Part shown: piece by piece, positions 1 through 10,118 of the stretch | How positions within the stretch are numbered: position 1 is the stretch's first letter | Layout of the letters: every line of letters begins with the position of its first letter | Assembly (NCBI GenBank): GCA_023159155.1 | Contig: JAJNNX010000048.1 | Location: 310,001-374,000 of the forward strand | Source: Ustulina deusta | Taxonomy: Eukaryota > Ascomycota > Sordariomycetes > Xylariales > Xylariaceae | Length of the DNA stretch: 64,000 nucleotides | Direction of reading: 5' to 3' | Notes under the pieces: generated by a model | Databases searched by the model: none | Seen by the model: the letters and a program-made list of their open reading frames with translations, nothing else | What the model was told of the DNA's origin: nothing | Made by a program: the position numbers and the translations under genes

Positions 1-1
1 C

Positions 2-466
2 GAAGCCGAAGAAGCACAGCAAAAGCAGCAGAGAGAAGAAGAAGAAAAAGCTCAGCAGCTCACCCAAGCTCCAGAGTGGGTTGGCGACCCGTCCCGATAT
101 CCCGCAGAATGCTACGAAGACCTGCGGCTGCCGGGTTGTGAGTTCCGCGCCCAAGCGATCTGCGTCGGCTTGCCGGGTCCCGAATGGTTCCGAAAATACG
201 GCGAAAACCGAGCGTACGGGCGGTTGGTGGTCTACGCGGTGCGCCAACCGGGTAGTGATGAAGTCGAGTTTAAACTCGTCGAGCCGGGTCCTTCCGTCCA
301 GGAGGTCATGCAGGGCCCGGAAATTCAGTTCGGCGACATCCGGCTGAATGCGAACTTCTCGGACATGAACGAGATGCAGGTTACGCGATGGACACGCTAT
401 CTTCTCGCCGCAGTCCCCGGGATCGACGACACAACAACCATGTGGGCAAGAGCTGGAGAGCTGTAG
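2..466 (+). CDS. Hypothetical protein, 3' end of a gene cut by the window start
   Basis: The frame is open from base 2 to a TAG at 464-466 and gives about 154 residues with no start codon inside the window. The first 20 residues are rich in Glu, Gln and Lys and look like the end of a charged, probably helical or disordered segment. A globular stretch follows with conserved-looking Trp, Pro and Gly (APEWVGDP, GLPGPEWF) and an aliphatic-rich end. I do not recognise the family. No intron is visible in the retained part. The compositional switch from charged to globular and the lack of stops over 460 bases support real coding sequence. Confidence 0.55.
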   Translation, partial: EAEEAQQKQQREEEEKAQQLTQAPEWVGDPSRYPAECYEDLRLPGCEFRAQAICVGLPGPEWFRKYGENRAYGRLVVYAVRQPGSDEVEFKLVEPGPSVQEVMQGPEIQFGDIRLNANFSDMNEMQVTRWTRYLLAAVPGIDDTTTMWARAGEL

Positions 467-494
467 TTGGAGCCGGCGGGATGCCAGTGTCGAT

Positions 495-634
495 AGTGGG
501 CAGGTCCAGTGGCTGTAAGGTATGGGAAGGAAGGCGTAAGGCTAGTACTGTAATTAAGTAGCTGGCAGGATTACGCTACAGACCTCTCCTCTCCATTGAT
601 AATACAGCCTCTTTTCGGCCTTGCAAGCCACTTT
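495..634 (+). repeat. Direct repeat, copy A (about 140 bp)
   Basis: Starts with AGTGGGCAGG and shares with copy B (1268-1398) the blocks GTAAGGTATGGGAAGGAAGG, GTAAGGCTAGTACTGTA, GCTGGCAGG.TTACGCTACAG and the CTCCATTGA.AATACA segment, in the same order and orientation. Differences are scattered substitutions and small indels, so this is an old duplication. The copies flank about 630 bp, which resembles a small LTR-like or TRIM-like arrangement, but I could not identify target-site duplications. Confidence 0.75.
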
Positions 635-984
635 CTTCGATTTCTTTGTGCTATCGACTCAACATCCTGGAGATTCCTTTGAGCTCCCTCTTACTGTTCA
701 AAGCTTAAAGCACCACCCCTTCGATATCGCCCACGATGTCAAAAATACGCAACGAGAGGGAGAAGGAGAGAGAGAGAGAGAATATATTAGGAAGAGCGGG
801 GGTAATTGCATAATTTTGGACTTCAGAAAAAGGCACCTGTGTTGCCTGCCTAGGTACCTAGGTAGAGAGGGATGTGTTCATATAGTAGTGAATATTACAG
901 CACAACTGATGAGCAATAAGTCTCTTTCATCTATTGAAGTGGGCAACCGTAATTCGCTGTCCGTGATTTGTAGAAACATGACAG

Positions 985-1034
985 CGCCCCTACACTAGGA
1001 GATAGGCCGCACCTACACTTCCTAGTATAGTAGT
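985..1034 (-). repeat. Relic of dispersed repeat with core GGAAGT.TAGG.....CCTATCTCC
   Basis: On the minus strand this reads CTAGGAAGTGTAGGTGCGGC then CTATCTCCTAG, matching the core of the elements at 11880-12076 and 35500-35730. Only the core is well preserved; the remainder of the element is hard to follow. Confidence 0.6.
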
Positions 1035-1267
1035 CACTCAGTTCTCGTAGGGAATCAATTAATCAAGGATAAGAAATACGAAATATTAGTGTTTTTATCC
1101 TACCGAGTGGCTCGTGGATGTGCGTGGATCCTGACGTATGGGCACTGGGAAACAGCCCTTGGCAGCTGGTACCAACCACACGCACACATATTACTGGGAT
1201 AAATACCTCGAACCCCGTGTTGGACCACTTCACTATTATCCTTATCGCGTGAAGATTTTGCTACTGT

Positions 1268-1398
1268 AGTGGGCAGGTTCGGTGGGCGTAAGGTATGGGA
1301 AGGAAGGTGTAAGGCTAGTACTGTATTTAGCTGGCAGGCTTACGCTACAGACCCCTCCATTGACAATACAACATCTTTTTGGCCCTGCAGCTACTTTC
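1268..1398 (+). repeat. Direct repeat, copy B (about 130 bp)
   Basis: Second copy of the repeat at 495-634, same orientation. It lacks a few bases present in copy A, for example the TTAAG near the middle. It ends about 70 bp before the 3' end of the convergent GST-like gene. Confidence 0.75.
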
Positions 1399-1471
1399 TA
1401 CTGTAAGGTAAAGCCCATCTCAAAATTTCTTTTAGCCATCTTCCGCATATGCATGATCCCTGCCAGCCAAA

Positions 1472-2290
1472 CTACACCTCAAACTTGTCAATTGCGAATT
1501 TGAATTCGGCCGGATGAACGTCCGGGCGCTCTTCAAGCGCATCCCACCACAGCAGCTTCCGAAACCTGTCGTACCATTCTGCGAGTGGCTTCAGCTCCTC
1601 TTTCTCGAAAATATTCCAGCCATACACGAGCTCAAAGTACCGGCGTGGCGCGGCCATGTTCACATCTACGAGGCCGGGTCCATCTGTCCCGGGAGTCAAC
1701 CAGCCCGTCGTCTCGAGTGAGTCTCCTGCCCAATCTAGCACATTCAAGAATCCCCTCACCATACTCTGGTGTCCAACCCTCGCCGCAACCTGACTTCGTT
1801 CCTCCTCCTTAATCCCCGAGAATGCAGCGAACTGCGGGCTTGCGTGTCGAATATACGTGAGGCCCTCGACGATGGACAGGTTTATCTGGCCGACGAGGTC
1901 GTTTGTAGCTGCTATGTTCAAGAGGTCTTTGGGTTGCAAAGCTGGCCCTCTGTCTGCGTAAACTTCCTCGAGGTACGCGAGAATCGACGAGCTCTCACGT
2001 ACCCAACGCTCGTTGCCTGTCTCGGTGTCTCGAACCCGGAGACACGGTGAGGTCGTGCTGATGTTCGTTGGCAGGGGGTCGTTCTCAGGATTATTCTTCC
2101 AGCCAATTGAAGTGATTGAAGTCAGATGCAGACTTAGTCGCACGATAGAGAGGTCTGGGTCCGTTGTTTTGCCATCTAGAAGATCGTGGGGTGATGATAC
2201 CAACCCCTTGATAAGGAGCCAGTAGTTTACGCGGCGAGGGAACAACCCCTGGAGCCAGAGGAACAGAGTAAGTTGTTCGTTCTTCGTCAT
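1472..2290 (-). CDS. Glutathione S-transferase-like protein
   Basis: Single-exon gene of 272 residues. An N-terminal thioredoxin-like half (about residues 8-112) is followed by an all-helical C-terminal half (about 118-265), the usual GST layout and length. The segment around residues 82-111 holds the SPCLRV cis-Pro strand and an ES pair (about 99-101) followed by SILAYLEEVY, which in GSTs contacts the gamma-glutamyl part of glutathione. The first strand lacks an obvious catalytic Cys or Ser, so the reaction is not predictable; detoxification or a role in specialised metabolism are both possible. The block GWKNNPEN resembles a fungal GST subgroup. There is no sign of an intron. It is convergent with the repeat-bearing intergenic region downstream and is not obviously linked to a pathway gene. 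Confidence 0.75.
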   Translation of the reverse strand: MTKNEQLTLFLWLQGLFPRRVNYWLLIKGLVSSPHDLLDGKTTDPDLSIVRLSLHLTSITSIGWKNNPENDPLPTNISTTSPCLRVRDTETGNERWVRESSSILAYLEEVYADRGPALQPKDLLNIAATNDLVGQINLSIVEGLTYIRHASPQFAAFSGIKEEERSQVAARVGHQSMVRGFLNVLDWAGDSLETTGWLTPGTDGPGLVDVNMAAPRRYFELVYGWNIFEKEELKPLAEWYDRFRKLLWWDALEERPDVHPAEFKFAIDKFEV

Positions 2291-2929
2291 TCTGACTGAA
2301 GGCTCTAGGGTTTAGGATATGCTGATCAAGTATTTTTGAAAATATGGTCGAAGTCTTCGGCTCTAGTTACTGTTGAAATACCCTCGATTTGGGCAGGGCG
2401 TACCCTGATTTATAGGGCTACACATGCAGGGATGTTTTAGCTCAATATATGGTCAATACCATCACAGCCGAATAACTTCCGATCATTACTGCAGTAGGCC
2501 AGATTCACAGAACTTCATTGGGCACCTGAGACTGTCCGGACACATCTTGGCTGCAAGGGGGGTGAGTTCAGGGCCTCTCGGAAACTTCCCAGATGCAGAA
2601 ATTAGCGCGCGGATCCAAGTGCTTGTACCGGAGAGTAAGTTAAAAATGACAGTCGGCTGGGCGGAAGAATTGCTAGCCTCTGAGCTGAATGTCCTGCTGC
2701 ATGCACCACATGTCAACAAGCTTGTCGGTATTAAAGGAATATCGTTGCAATTAACGAAATCTACGGCCTGCTAAAAATAGGACGAATAGTGAATGATGAG
2801 CTCTACGGTTGATCTATTTCGGTATTACAGTCTCTAGCTAAAGTCACCGAAGTCTTATGAGCAAGCTGGAGGGTTTTTTATACAGTATGTCTCCGAGGTC
2901 ATCTGAATCGCCGTATAGTCATCCCATCT
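2291..2929. other. Intergenic region between two minus-strand genes
   Basis: It contains the promoter of the GST-like gene and the 3' flank of the GH128 gene. A plus-strand open frame at 2424-2774 encodes no recognisable domain. A short stretch near 2420-2460 (GGGCTACACATG.....GGTCAATACCA) faintly resembles part of the repeat at 11900-11935. Confidence 0.5.
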
Positions 2930-3997
2930 TCATATGTTCCAAAAACATGCCGCTATAACCGTAACCCATAAAGCCGACAGTGCGGTTCGAAGACCTGTCG
3001 AATCGTTAGCGTCTCCGCCCTCATCATCGTTGTCTCCGGAGTCGTTATTGTCATCATTACCTCCAGTATCTCCGCTTCCACCGCTGGATTCTCCCTGCTG
3101 ACCCACCTTGAAGCCGTTGGCTTCTCCTCCGAGATAGTACGATCCTAGCTCGCTAAGTCCGCCATCGTTCTGGAACAGGGCTACCCCATTGCCGGTCCAT
3201 TCATTGGCTTCCTTCGGGCGGAAAACTCCAAACCAGGCGTACTTTTCCACGTACGCTAGTTGATCCAGGTACGGAAGTGTCTGATTCATCATGGCAAACG
3301 TCGTGTTCTGGTCTGCCTGGGGTAACCCCAACTCTTTTACCCAGATCTTCAAGTCCTTGTCAATACCGCTGCCGCTCTGATTGTACCACTCGACTAACTG
3401 ATCTAACCAGGACGATAGACCTGCAAATTCTCCGTAAAAGTGCGCTGTCACGAAGTCCGCGGGGCACCCATTGTCCGAGTCGATGTCCCAACACGAAGAG
3501 TTGAAGTCGTTCAACCATTCAAGGCCCCTTGGGGACCCAGTGACACTTGGATGAGAGATCTGGAAGCGGTCTCGTAAGGGTACGATCTTCTCGATATACG
3601 CTTTGGCCGCGTCATCAGGATTTATGTCAGAACCTCCAGAGTCGGTGGAACCATCAGGCTCGTTGAACGTGAACAGGTGTTTTGAAGAGCTTGGTACTCG
3701 ATTCAACGCGGCGATGTTGGCGTCGAGGTTGTCTGTGCTTGGTAACGCTGGGACGAACTCGAGGCGCGATTCGGCGTCATCGGGAAATATATCTGCGGGT
3801 GCTGCGACAGGTGACCAAGTAAAGTACCAAGTGATTGGTGACTTGGTCGATAGTAATATGTCATAATCCGCATGGTGAGAGTCGGAATCGCCAATATATG
3901 CCATGCCTCTCTTTGAGGCCGGCTCAGACTGGGCCAGTATGCTGGTGGCTAGTATTCCCACGGCCATAGCCGGCCCCCTCGATGAATTTCTCTTCAT
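2930..3997 (-). CDS. GH128-type secreted, GPI-anchored beta-1,3-glucanase
   Basis: Single-exon gene, 355 residues. It begins with a basic plus hydrophobic signal peptide (about 1-25). The catalytic core runs about 30-295 and matches the fungal glycosyl hydrolase catalytic core (GH128, Asl1-like). The acid/base is probably Glu113 in FNEPD and the nucleophile Glu222 in WVKELG; ITWYFTW and FVTAHFYGEF are family-like strand motifs. After the core comes a Gly/Ser/Asp/Asn-rich linker (about 300-335) and a hydrophobic tail (about 337-355), fitting a GPI anchor signal. The protein should therefore act at the cell surface on beta-1,3-glucan during wall remodelling. Several N-glycosylation sequons are visible, for example in NQTL and NQSG. 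Substrate is inferred from the family. Confidence 0.88.
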   Translation of the reverse strand: MKRNSSRGPAMAVGILATSILAQSEPASKRGMAYIGDSDSHHADYDILLSTKSPITWYFTWSPVAAPADIFPDDAESRLEFVPALPSTDNLDANIAALNRVPSSSKHLFTFNEPDGSTDSGGSDINPDDAAKAYIEKIVPLRDRFQISHPSVTGSPRGLEWLNDFNSSCWDIDSDNGCPADFVTAHFYGEFAGLSSWLDQLVEWYNQSGSGIDKDLKIWVKELGLPQADQNTTFAMMNQTLPYLDQLAYVEKYAWFGVFRPKEANEWTGNGVALFQNDGGLSELGSYYLGGEANGFKVGQQGESSGGSGDTGGNDDNNDSGDNDDEGGDANDSTGLRTALSALWVTVIAACFWNI

Positions 3998-4980
3998 TCT
4001 GATTGAAATTTCTCGGTATTTTCCGACATCACAGAGAGGCCCGTTCTATTGAGCGCACGTAGCAAATCGAACACTTTTGGCTCATGTAGTTTCAGTTAGT
4101 AGCGGGCAGGCAGAATAAGTAACTCGAGAGAGAGCCAAGGCTATTAATAGATTTCCCAAAGCAAAACATTTGTATACCCTCTGCCACTGACGTAGCAAAC
4201 CCCTGACAATCAGAAACCTGGTTGGAGACGAGGCCATGATGAGCCTGGGGATCATTGATGGCGTGCCAAGGGAACCCCCAAGTGTGTATTCCTTGATGTC
4301 ACGGATATGTGGATCCAAAGGATCGACGAGAGCGGACCAAGGTTACCCCGAGAGATCCCATATATATTTCGCTCGTTTCATCCCCTTTGTTGTAACTAGG
4401 ACTTATGGTGATCATACATGGAATGTGCACTGGTCCCTTTCTTCCACTAGATCGCAACTCCACACCTCCGTGAGACTTGATTATTTAACGTCCGTTTGGC
4501 ACCAATGCTTTTGAGATTGCACCAACAGCGCAATAATGAGACTTGCGTTACTACTAGCTGGCTCTGGTACCCTCCACTCATGCTGATCGCCATGATGTCA
4601 TGAGCCCAACCCCGGTCCGGAACTCGTTCTTGGCGCGTATTCCTTGGCTTGCACCCGTCGATAATGACTGCATCGAGAACACAAAGGGCAGTGCAGTCTA
4701 GCTTGTGTGTTTCAACAATAGATGCCATAATTTACGTGATTTTTCTTTGAAGGGCTGGAGGTAACAATTAGTGAATGGCAACTATGGCGTCCAGCAATAT
4801 CTTTGTGGCATCTCTTTGTGATGGATTGGCAATAGATTGATGAGCTACTATATATTATGAGAAGTTGATGGTTCCCTTGAAGGAACTTAAACTTCGAGGT
4901 AACGACCCAGACCACACGAATTATAAATTCACTTCTTCAAATACTATCTATCCCATTGATAACACCAGCTAACCAATATC
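3998..4980. other. Intergenic region, no gene recognised
   Basis: Divergent promoter region between the GH128 gene and the hypothetical gene at 4981. Open frames on both strands (for example 4447-4728 minus and 4712-4915 minus) have no domain signature and mixed composition. AT-rich sequence at 4835-4980 fits a promoter and leader for the plus-strand gene. Confidence 0.5.
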
Positions 4981-5553
4981 ATGGAGAACTTCACCCAGCA
5001 CATCAATGACGCTCTACTGACAGTGGAGAAGGAGGCCAAAGGACCTGAAAGAAACCGTGAGCGTCCAACGCACCTTTCGCTTCCTAAATTGATAATTAAG
5101 ACACATAAGGGCCCTAAACCAATGCAGATCCCCGCAGCCCAGGTCGATAACTTCATAAACATCGTTGCGGCGCAGGCGCGCGAACCAGTCACTCTTCTGC
5201 CACTACCTGTCTCTCCAGCCTCACTCACCCGCGCATCCCACCCTCAGCCCAACGGAAAGCATCCCGACCCGTATTTGGTGGACTTGCAAACCCCTGTGAC
5301 TATCCAATTCACAGAGAACGAGGCCGTAGAGCTAATACAGTGGAAACAAATAGTTGGAGGCATGCGCGATGCTCATGCTGAGGCCTTGGATCAGCTAATG
5401 GATAATCCAAGAGACACGAAACTTAGAGAAGAGGTACGAAAGCTTCGCTCTGAACGAGAGAAAAATGCTGCTGCTATTGCGCAGATTCATGAGCACCGCC
5501 AAATCCGAAAAGCCTTTCGAAGAGACTTTAATGAAATTTTGCTTGGTTGGTAA
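4981..5553 (+). CDS. Hypothetical protein with C-terminal coiled coil
   Basis: Single-exon gene, 190 residues, beginning at the first ATG of the frame just after an AT-rich leader. The N-terminal half is rich in Pro, Lys and aliphatics (PKLIIKTHKGPKPMQIP). Residues about 118-180 are strongly charged with regular hydrophobic spacing (EEVRKLRSEREKNAAAI), predicting a long helix or coiled coil. No catalytic motif, signal peptide or membrane segment is visible. I do not recognise the family. An adaptor or nuclear/cytoplasmic structural role would be guesswork. Confidence 0.6.
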   Translation: MENFTQHINDALLTVEKEAKGPERNRERPTHLSLPKLIIKTHKGPKPMQIPAAQVDNFINIVAAQAREPVTLLPLPVSPASLTRASHPQPNGKHPDPYLVDLQTPVTIQFTENEAVELIQWKQIVGGMRDAHAEALDQLMDNPRDTKLREEVRKLRSEREKNAAAIAQIHEHRQIRKAFRRDFNEILLGW

Positions 5554-6382
5554 GAGGAGAGCTGGGGAGCTGGGGAGGGTTTGGAAGCATGAAGTTATTG
5601 TCATTTGAGTGGAGGCAAAGGACTCAAAGCGAGACCTCTTTTCAGTAGGAGTAGAAACCGGGTGGGGAGTTTGAGGAGTTAGGTGAGTGTGTAGATGACA
5701 TCTATATTTTCTTTCACTATTTTTGTTCATATTTCCTAATACATATATTTACCCTTTGTTGTTGGCAGAGGGTGAGATCTCGCTCAGTTCACTGCCCAAT
5801 TAACCTTCCACTTGGTATCGCAGTTCCGACCATGAGTAAATAAGCAACTACGAGCAGTCAAGTGTCCGACTTAGCACCGTTATGCTTTTGCCAGTATAGA
5901 ACAGTATTGCTGCAGTGATAATGTTTTGTGACAGTTAGTCGGAACACGTGACAAAAATCTTGCTTACTTTCAACTAGGCAGAGATCTCGCCAAAGACTAC
6001 ACAACTTGTTTCATCAGCTCATTCTAAGACGCTATTTACATAAAACATGATATCAAATCATACTGCAGTGATTCTAAAGTGATGGCCGGAAAAAATAAGG
6101 AGCATGTCTCTAAGACGTAGCACTGAACATCATGGAAGTAAACAAAGAAATTTGAGATAACAAAGGGTCCGCTTTTCAAACAGCGTTGTTATTGTTGAAC
6201 TAACTTTTGTCCAAAAACACGGTAGCTTGGAAAATACATATAAGCTCGCGAATATCCCGCTCCTAAATTTCCCTTCTCTCCCACCATCGAGCATATCTAC
6301 CGACAATCAACACTACAGAGTAAGGTTATCGCAAGAGATTTCCAACTCTCGCCTAATCCCCTAATACTAACGTAGCATTGAA
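5554..6382. other. Intergenic region, no gene recognised
   Basis: It contains the 3' flank of the coiled-coil gene and the promoter of the next gene. A CATATAAGCTC TATA-like element lies near 6237-6247, about 140 bp before the ATG at 6383. Nothing else is recognisable. Confidence 0.45.
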
Positions 6383-7102
6383 ATGTCAAGTAGACAACGT
6401 TCCAGGGAGAAGTCGTCTTCATCCTATGAGTGGCCGACTGTCCCGGACCGCTGCTCGAGTCACAATGCACCGACGAGGTATAACAGCTCCAAACAAAGCG
6501 CCCATACTACGTACCCATCAAGTCCAGTGAAACAACAGGGTCCGTTCAGTGTAGAGGCAACCACCCAAAGTTCCAACACTAACATTGACTTCCAATCACA
6601 GTACGAAATTAAGGCTCGGGCGCCTTGGGCCGAGCCTGAGGATTTTATTCCACGGAATCGTGTGATTACTTCGAGTCTTGCTGTTCAGAAGTACGACTGT
6701 GAAATTAAAGCTCGAGCACCTTGGGCTGAGCCTCGGGATTTTATTCCAAGGGGTGATGGGTTTACTCCGAGTTCTGCTATTCCGACGAATGGCTGTTTTG
6801 ATCCGCCTCCCGCTTCAAGTAGATTCCTGGACCGCATGAATTCACTAAAAGCGAAGCGTGACGCCCTGCGAAACCTGCCGGTAAAGCCTAGGAAACCTTC
6901 GCCACCAACGACCGGGCCGTCCCCCAATGTGCCAGAGCACCAGGAGGCGCAAATCCTTGAGAGCCTTGATCGGCTCACAATAGAGCATGGGAATTTGAAC
7001 TCATGTCCTAGTGACTCTAGTGGAAGTTCCCAAGAGGAGACCAGAAGGCCGGCAAGGGGTATTTCTAGGAGATTGAGGACACCGCCGCGGTATTTTACTT
7101 AG
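6383..7102 (+). CDS. Hypothetical disordered protein with a duplicated 17-residue module
   Basis: Single-exon gene, 239 residues, low in hydrophobics and rich in Ser, Pro and Arg, so probably mostly disordered. The module EIKARAPWAEPxDFIPR occurs twice, at residues 75-91 and 107-123, with a 32-residue period. The two copies differ at synonymous sites in DNA (6605-6655 and 6701-6751), which argues for selection on the protein sequence. The C-terminus contains a short helical segment (LDRMNSLKAKRDALRNL) and ends in basic residues. A TATA-like element lies about 140 bp upstream. No known domain is recognised; the module could be a peptide-binding motif. Confidence 0.6.
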   Translation: MSSRQRSREKSSSSYEWPTVPDRCSSHNAPTRYNSSKQSAHTTYPSSPVKQQGPFSVEATTQSSNTNIDFQSQYEIKARAPWAEPEDFIPRNRVITSSLAVQKYDCEIKARAPWAEPRDFIPRGDGFTPSSAIPTNGCFDPPPASSRFLDRMNSLKAKRDALRNLPVKPRKPSPPTTGPSPNVPEHQEAQILESLDRLTIEHGNLNSCPSDSSGSSQEETRRPARGISRRLRTPPRYFT

Positions 7103-7830
7103 CTTCGCCCCTGGCTCTATCTTGGGGCCACAAGAACGCCAACATACCTATGAGTTCCTGCTTTCCTGAGCATGTAACGCCGCCAATGAACACAGGCAGA
7201 CACAAAAAGTAAGGTAAAAGAAAAGTTTTATTTGTAATCTTAGTTTCTTATGGCTCACTACTGTTTCATCGGAGCGAAATGTTATTTCCAAGCTCAGTGC
7301 GACTTTTGACAGGACTATGACCCAAATTGAAAATCATTCTACTCCTACACATACTCAGCGTAAGAAATGTGACTTCTTAATTTTGATTCATTCAGACCAC
7401 ACACACTTCTCATTTCTTAGTGTTGGCGAAGCCTGGGGTATGGGGTAGTCCGTGTCTGTATAGCCAACGCGGTGTCCAGAGCAGCAGCGGCTACTTCGGC
7501 AGCTTCGGAAACAATAAACAGCCGGGCCTAGCCCACTCGTCCAATTTACTCCACGCCTAACGTGTGTACACTTGCACGGAGCTTGGAGTATATCGGAAAC
7601 GTGACTATACCCACTCACTTTCCGGAAGGCCAGCTCCCAATTGGAGATTCGGCGTGGTGAGGTGGCACATACAGGACACCCCGACAACGGGTAAGACAAT
7701 CTGTGCTATATTACGGTACTGCAGAATCCATTCATCTACCTCCTAAATCTCGTAAACTGAGTGCACCAAACACTACTTACACAACACCACAAATCCCTTG
7801 AACCATTAGCGCAGATTGAAGCCTATCAAA
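7103..7830. other. Intergenic region, no gene recognised
   Basis: 3' flank of the disordered-protein gene and promoter of the first class II aldolase-like gene. Open frames at 7388-7699 (minus) and 7564-7746 (plus) overlap each other and show no domain signature. Confidence 0.45.
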
Positions 7831-8757
7831 ATGTCCCCCTCAGCAACAACTCCATGGGTCGAGAAGATGGATATATTCACCAAAAAGGGTGCTGACAAAG
7901 CTAACTTGGCTGTTGGCGCCAACGAGCACACCACGATTCCGACGTTGCCAAACTTCACTTCTAAAACCGAAGAGCAGAAGTTTCATAAAGAGCGTCTTGC
8001 CTGTGCTTTCCGAATTTTTGCTCAGAACGGCTTCGACGAGGGTCTTAGTGGTCATATGTCACTGCGAGACCCGGTGAATCCCAAGACATTCTGGATTAAC
8101 CCGTAAGTAAGATAGTCTGTCCAAAGTGGCCCGAGAAAGCATGTTAACTCTATATCTAGTTACTCCATGCATTTCGCAGACATCACTGTGTCAGACCTCG
8201 TCCGCGTAACTGAAGAGGCCGAAGTAGTCTCGGGCAGGCATTACGTCAATGCTGCCGGCTTTGCAATCCACTCCGAGATCCACAAAGCGCACCCATGGAT
8301 CAACGCCGTCTGCCACGCTCACTCGACCGCCGGAAAGGCATACAGCACGTTCGGAAGGCCGCTGCCCCCATTGACGCAAGACTCTCTCAGGTTCTACGGC
8401 AAGCATAGCATCCTCCACGAATACCACGGTCCCGTCTTCTCGACGGACGAAGGCAGGGCAATCGCGAGCGTGATCAACGACGAGACGAACATCGTGATCC
8501 TCCAGAACCACGGCCTGCTGTCTGTCGGCACGACAATCGACGAAGCCTGCTACTGGTTCTTGTCATTTGACCGCTGCTGCCAGTCGCAGCTGATGGTCGA
8601 TGCCGCGACCCCGGCCCGCGGAGCGCCTGTCGAGATTGATGAAGTTGTTGCGAAGGAGTCGGCTCGCGTTATCGGTGCGAGACCAAGGGGCTGGCTTAAT
8701 TTTCAGCCATATTATTCGAACATGCTAGCGAAGACAGGAGGAGCCTTTCTCCATTAG
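7831..8757 (+). CDS. Class II aldolase/adducin-fold protein, paralog 1
   Basis: Two exons, 7831-8102 and 8160-8757, joined across a 57-bp GT-AG intron (donor GTAAGT, acceptor CTAG) that restores Pro91; 289 residues. The domain spans about 50-250. Likely zinc ligands are His143 and His145 (CHAHS) and His208 (QNHGL). RIFAQNGFDEGLSGHMSLRD is the typical N-terminal block. By my hand alignment to L-fuculose-1-phosphate aldolase, the catalytic Glu73 position is Gly124, as in adducin-type relatives, so aldol cleavage is not assured. No signal peptide, so cytosolic. It lies near a second paralog, a broken transporter, a Zn2Cys6 regulator and an enolase-superfamily dehydratase, suggesting sugar-acid breakdown. 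Confidence 0.88.
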
Positions 8758-9429
8758 AAGTATGTGATAGCTCTTGGAGTTGAGTTGCGTTAGTGAGTGG
8801 CCTTCATTCTGAATTCCAAGAGAGGTGCATGTTCGAGCGGTGCGAGGGAAATGGATGGAAGGGAGGGTCGGACTAGGTGTTTTTTCTTTCTTTGGGCGGC
8901 TTCTAGACCCAGTTCACGGGTACTCGTACGTAGCAACTAGGCCCATAAGTGGCTCATGCTCCTCCAATACAAGTTGTTCGCCAACCTACGCCGTGACCCT
9001 AATGCTGAGTGATTAGATGACGCTTATAATGGATGATATTCCTTCCTCAAAGTTTCAAGACTGACTGTTTGAGAGCAACATTGGCTTATGTGACTGGAAA
9101 ACAACGCCATCAATCCATCTCTTATAGGATTAGCGATATATAGGGGTACTCTTACCTTGCCTGTATACAAGGAGATTTGCTAAACCTACGCTTGCAAGTA
9201 CAATAACTAGACTTTTCAATTAGGGAAGTAGGAGATCAAAATAAAACACAACTAAACTCATCACCATAACTAGCTAAAAGCATGTATCTGTTGTTTTCCG
9301 TACAGAAAGACTCGCTAAACTGAAGGCATTGAGCATATAAAGAACTTGTATAGCTACAAAGTGATTACGTAACCCCTTTCACAGCCACTTATATTTAATC
9401 AACTCTATTACAACCTGAAACTAGCGTTC
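8758..9429. other. Intergenic region with a degenerate dispersed-repeat relic
   Basis: No gene recognised. At about 9166-9212 the sequence GGAGAT..G...AACCTA...TT resembles the reverse complement of the repeat core found at 12026-12052 and 35677-35702, but with many changes. Confidence 0.4.
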
Positions 9430-10118
9430 TCACAGAGTGTATCTGAACAAAGGTGACCGATCTCCGAGCTCTGCCATCTTCTCCTTCGAGTATTTCTCTA
9501 TGATCTCAGTCTGGGACATCTCATCTCTCTTCTTGTTTCTTCGCATGTAAATGAGACCAAGTGCTACGGATGCCATTACACCAGCAGCTGCGAAACCCAA
9601 CGAAGTACCAAATCCCGTTGGATAGCCAGGAGCCTCTGAATCGATGAAGATGTACGAAGCACCGATGTCTCCAAGATTAGTAAGAGATGCCATGTACGCT
9701 ATTCCAAGAGCATGCTTATTAGGACCGGCAAGATTGTTGCTAATCCATGAACTTGAGCCCGGGCTGATCGGGTAAAGCCCTATGTTAGCGAGCACAATGG
9801 CGAAGTAGCAGGCACCGACGTGATTCTTGACGTTTGGAGAGAGTTGAGTGAGCACTGCGTATGCTATGATAAGTAATAACTGAGGGATTATGAGGAAAGA
9901 TGATCGTCGTTTGAACTTGTCAGAAAGGCGACCAAATCCATCTTGAGTAGTAGTCTTTTCCGGCCCCTTTCCGGGTAAGAATGGAAGAAAGCTTCTTCTG
10001 CTTTCATGGAAATGCCCTTTTCGTTCTCTACGTGGATAATGTCGTTGCTCTTCTCGACTTCTGAAGAGGTCCCCGCGTTGCTAATACCTTCGCGCGGAAA
10101 CCGACATTTTCGAGACAA
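9430..10118 (-). pseudogene. MFS transporter (Dal5/allantoate-permease type) with large internal deletion
   Basis: Two parts of a single MFS transporter gene are directly joined, but in different reading frames. The 5' part (about 10118-9935) encodes the cytoplasmic N-terminus up to the usual pre-TM1 motif (RKRLLLKMD). The 3' part (about 9945-9430) encodes a loop (GFGRLSDKFKRRS) like those in the second half of the protein, the last membrane helices and the cytoplasmic tail (YSKEKMAELGDRSPLFRYTL). A normal protein of this family has about 12 helices and 480-520 residues; here helices 1 to about 8 are missing. The junction lies in or near AGATGGATTTGG. Loss of the frame and the core helices makes a working transporter impossible. 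It sits between the two aldolase-like genes and may once have imported the cluster substrate. Confidence 0.82.

Larger units (their letters stand above)
467..1471. other. Intergenic stretch with two direct repeats and a short repeat relic
   Basis: No convincing gene. It holds two direct repeats of about 135 bp (listed separately), a GA-rich microsatellite at about 754-782, a CCTAGGTA double palindrome at 849-864 and a reverse-oriented relic of a dispersed repeat at 985-1034. Open frames here are short and repeat-derived. Confidence 0.6.
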
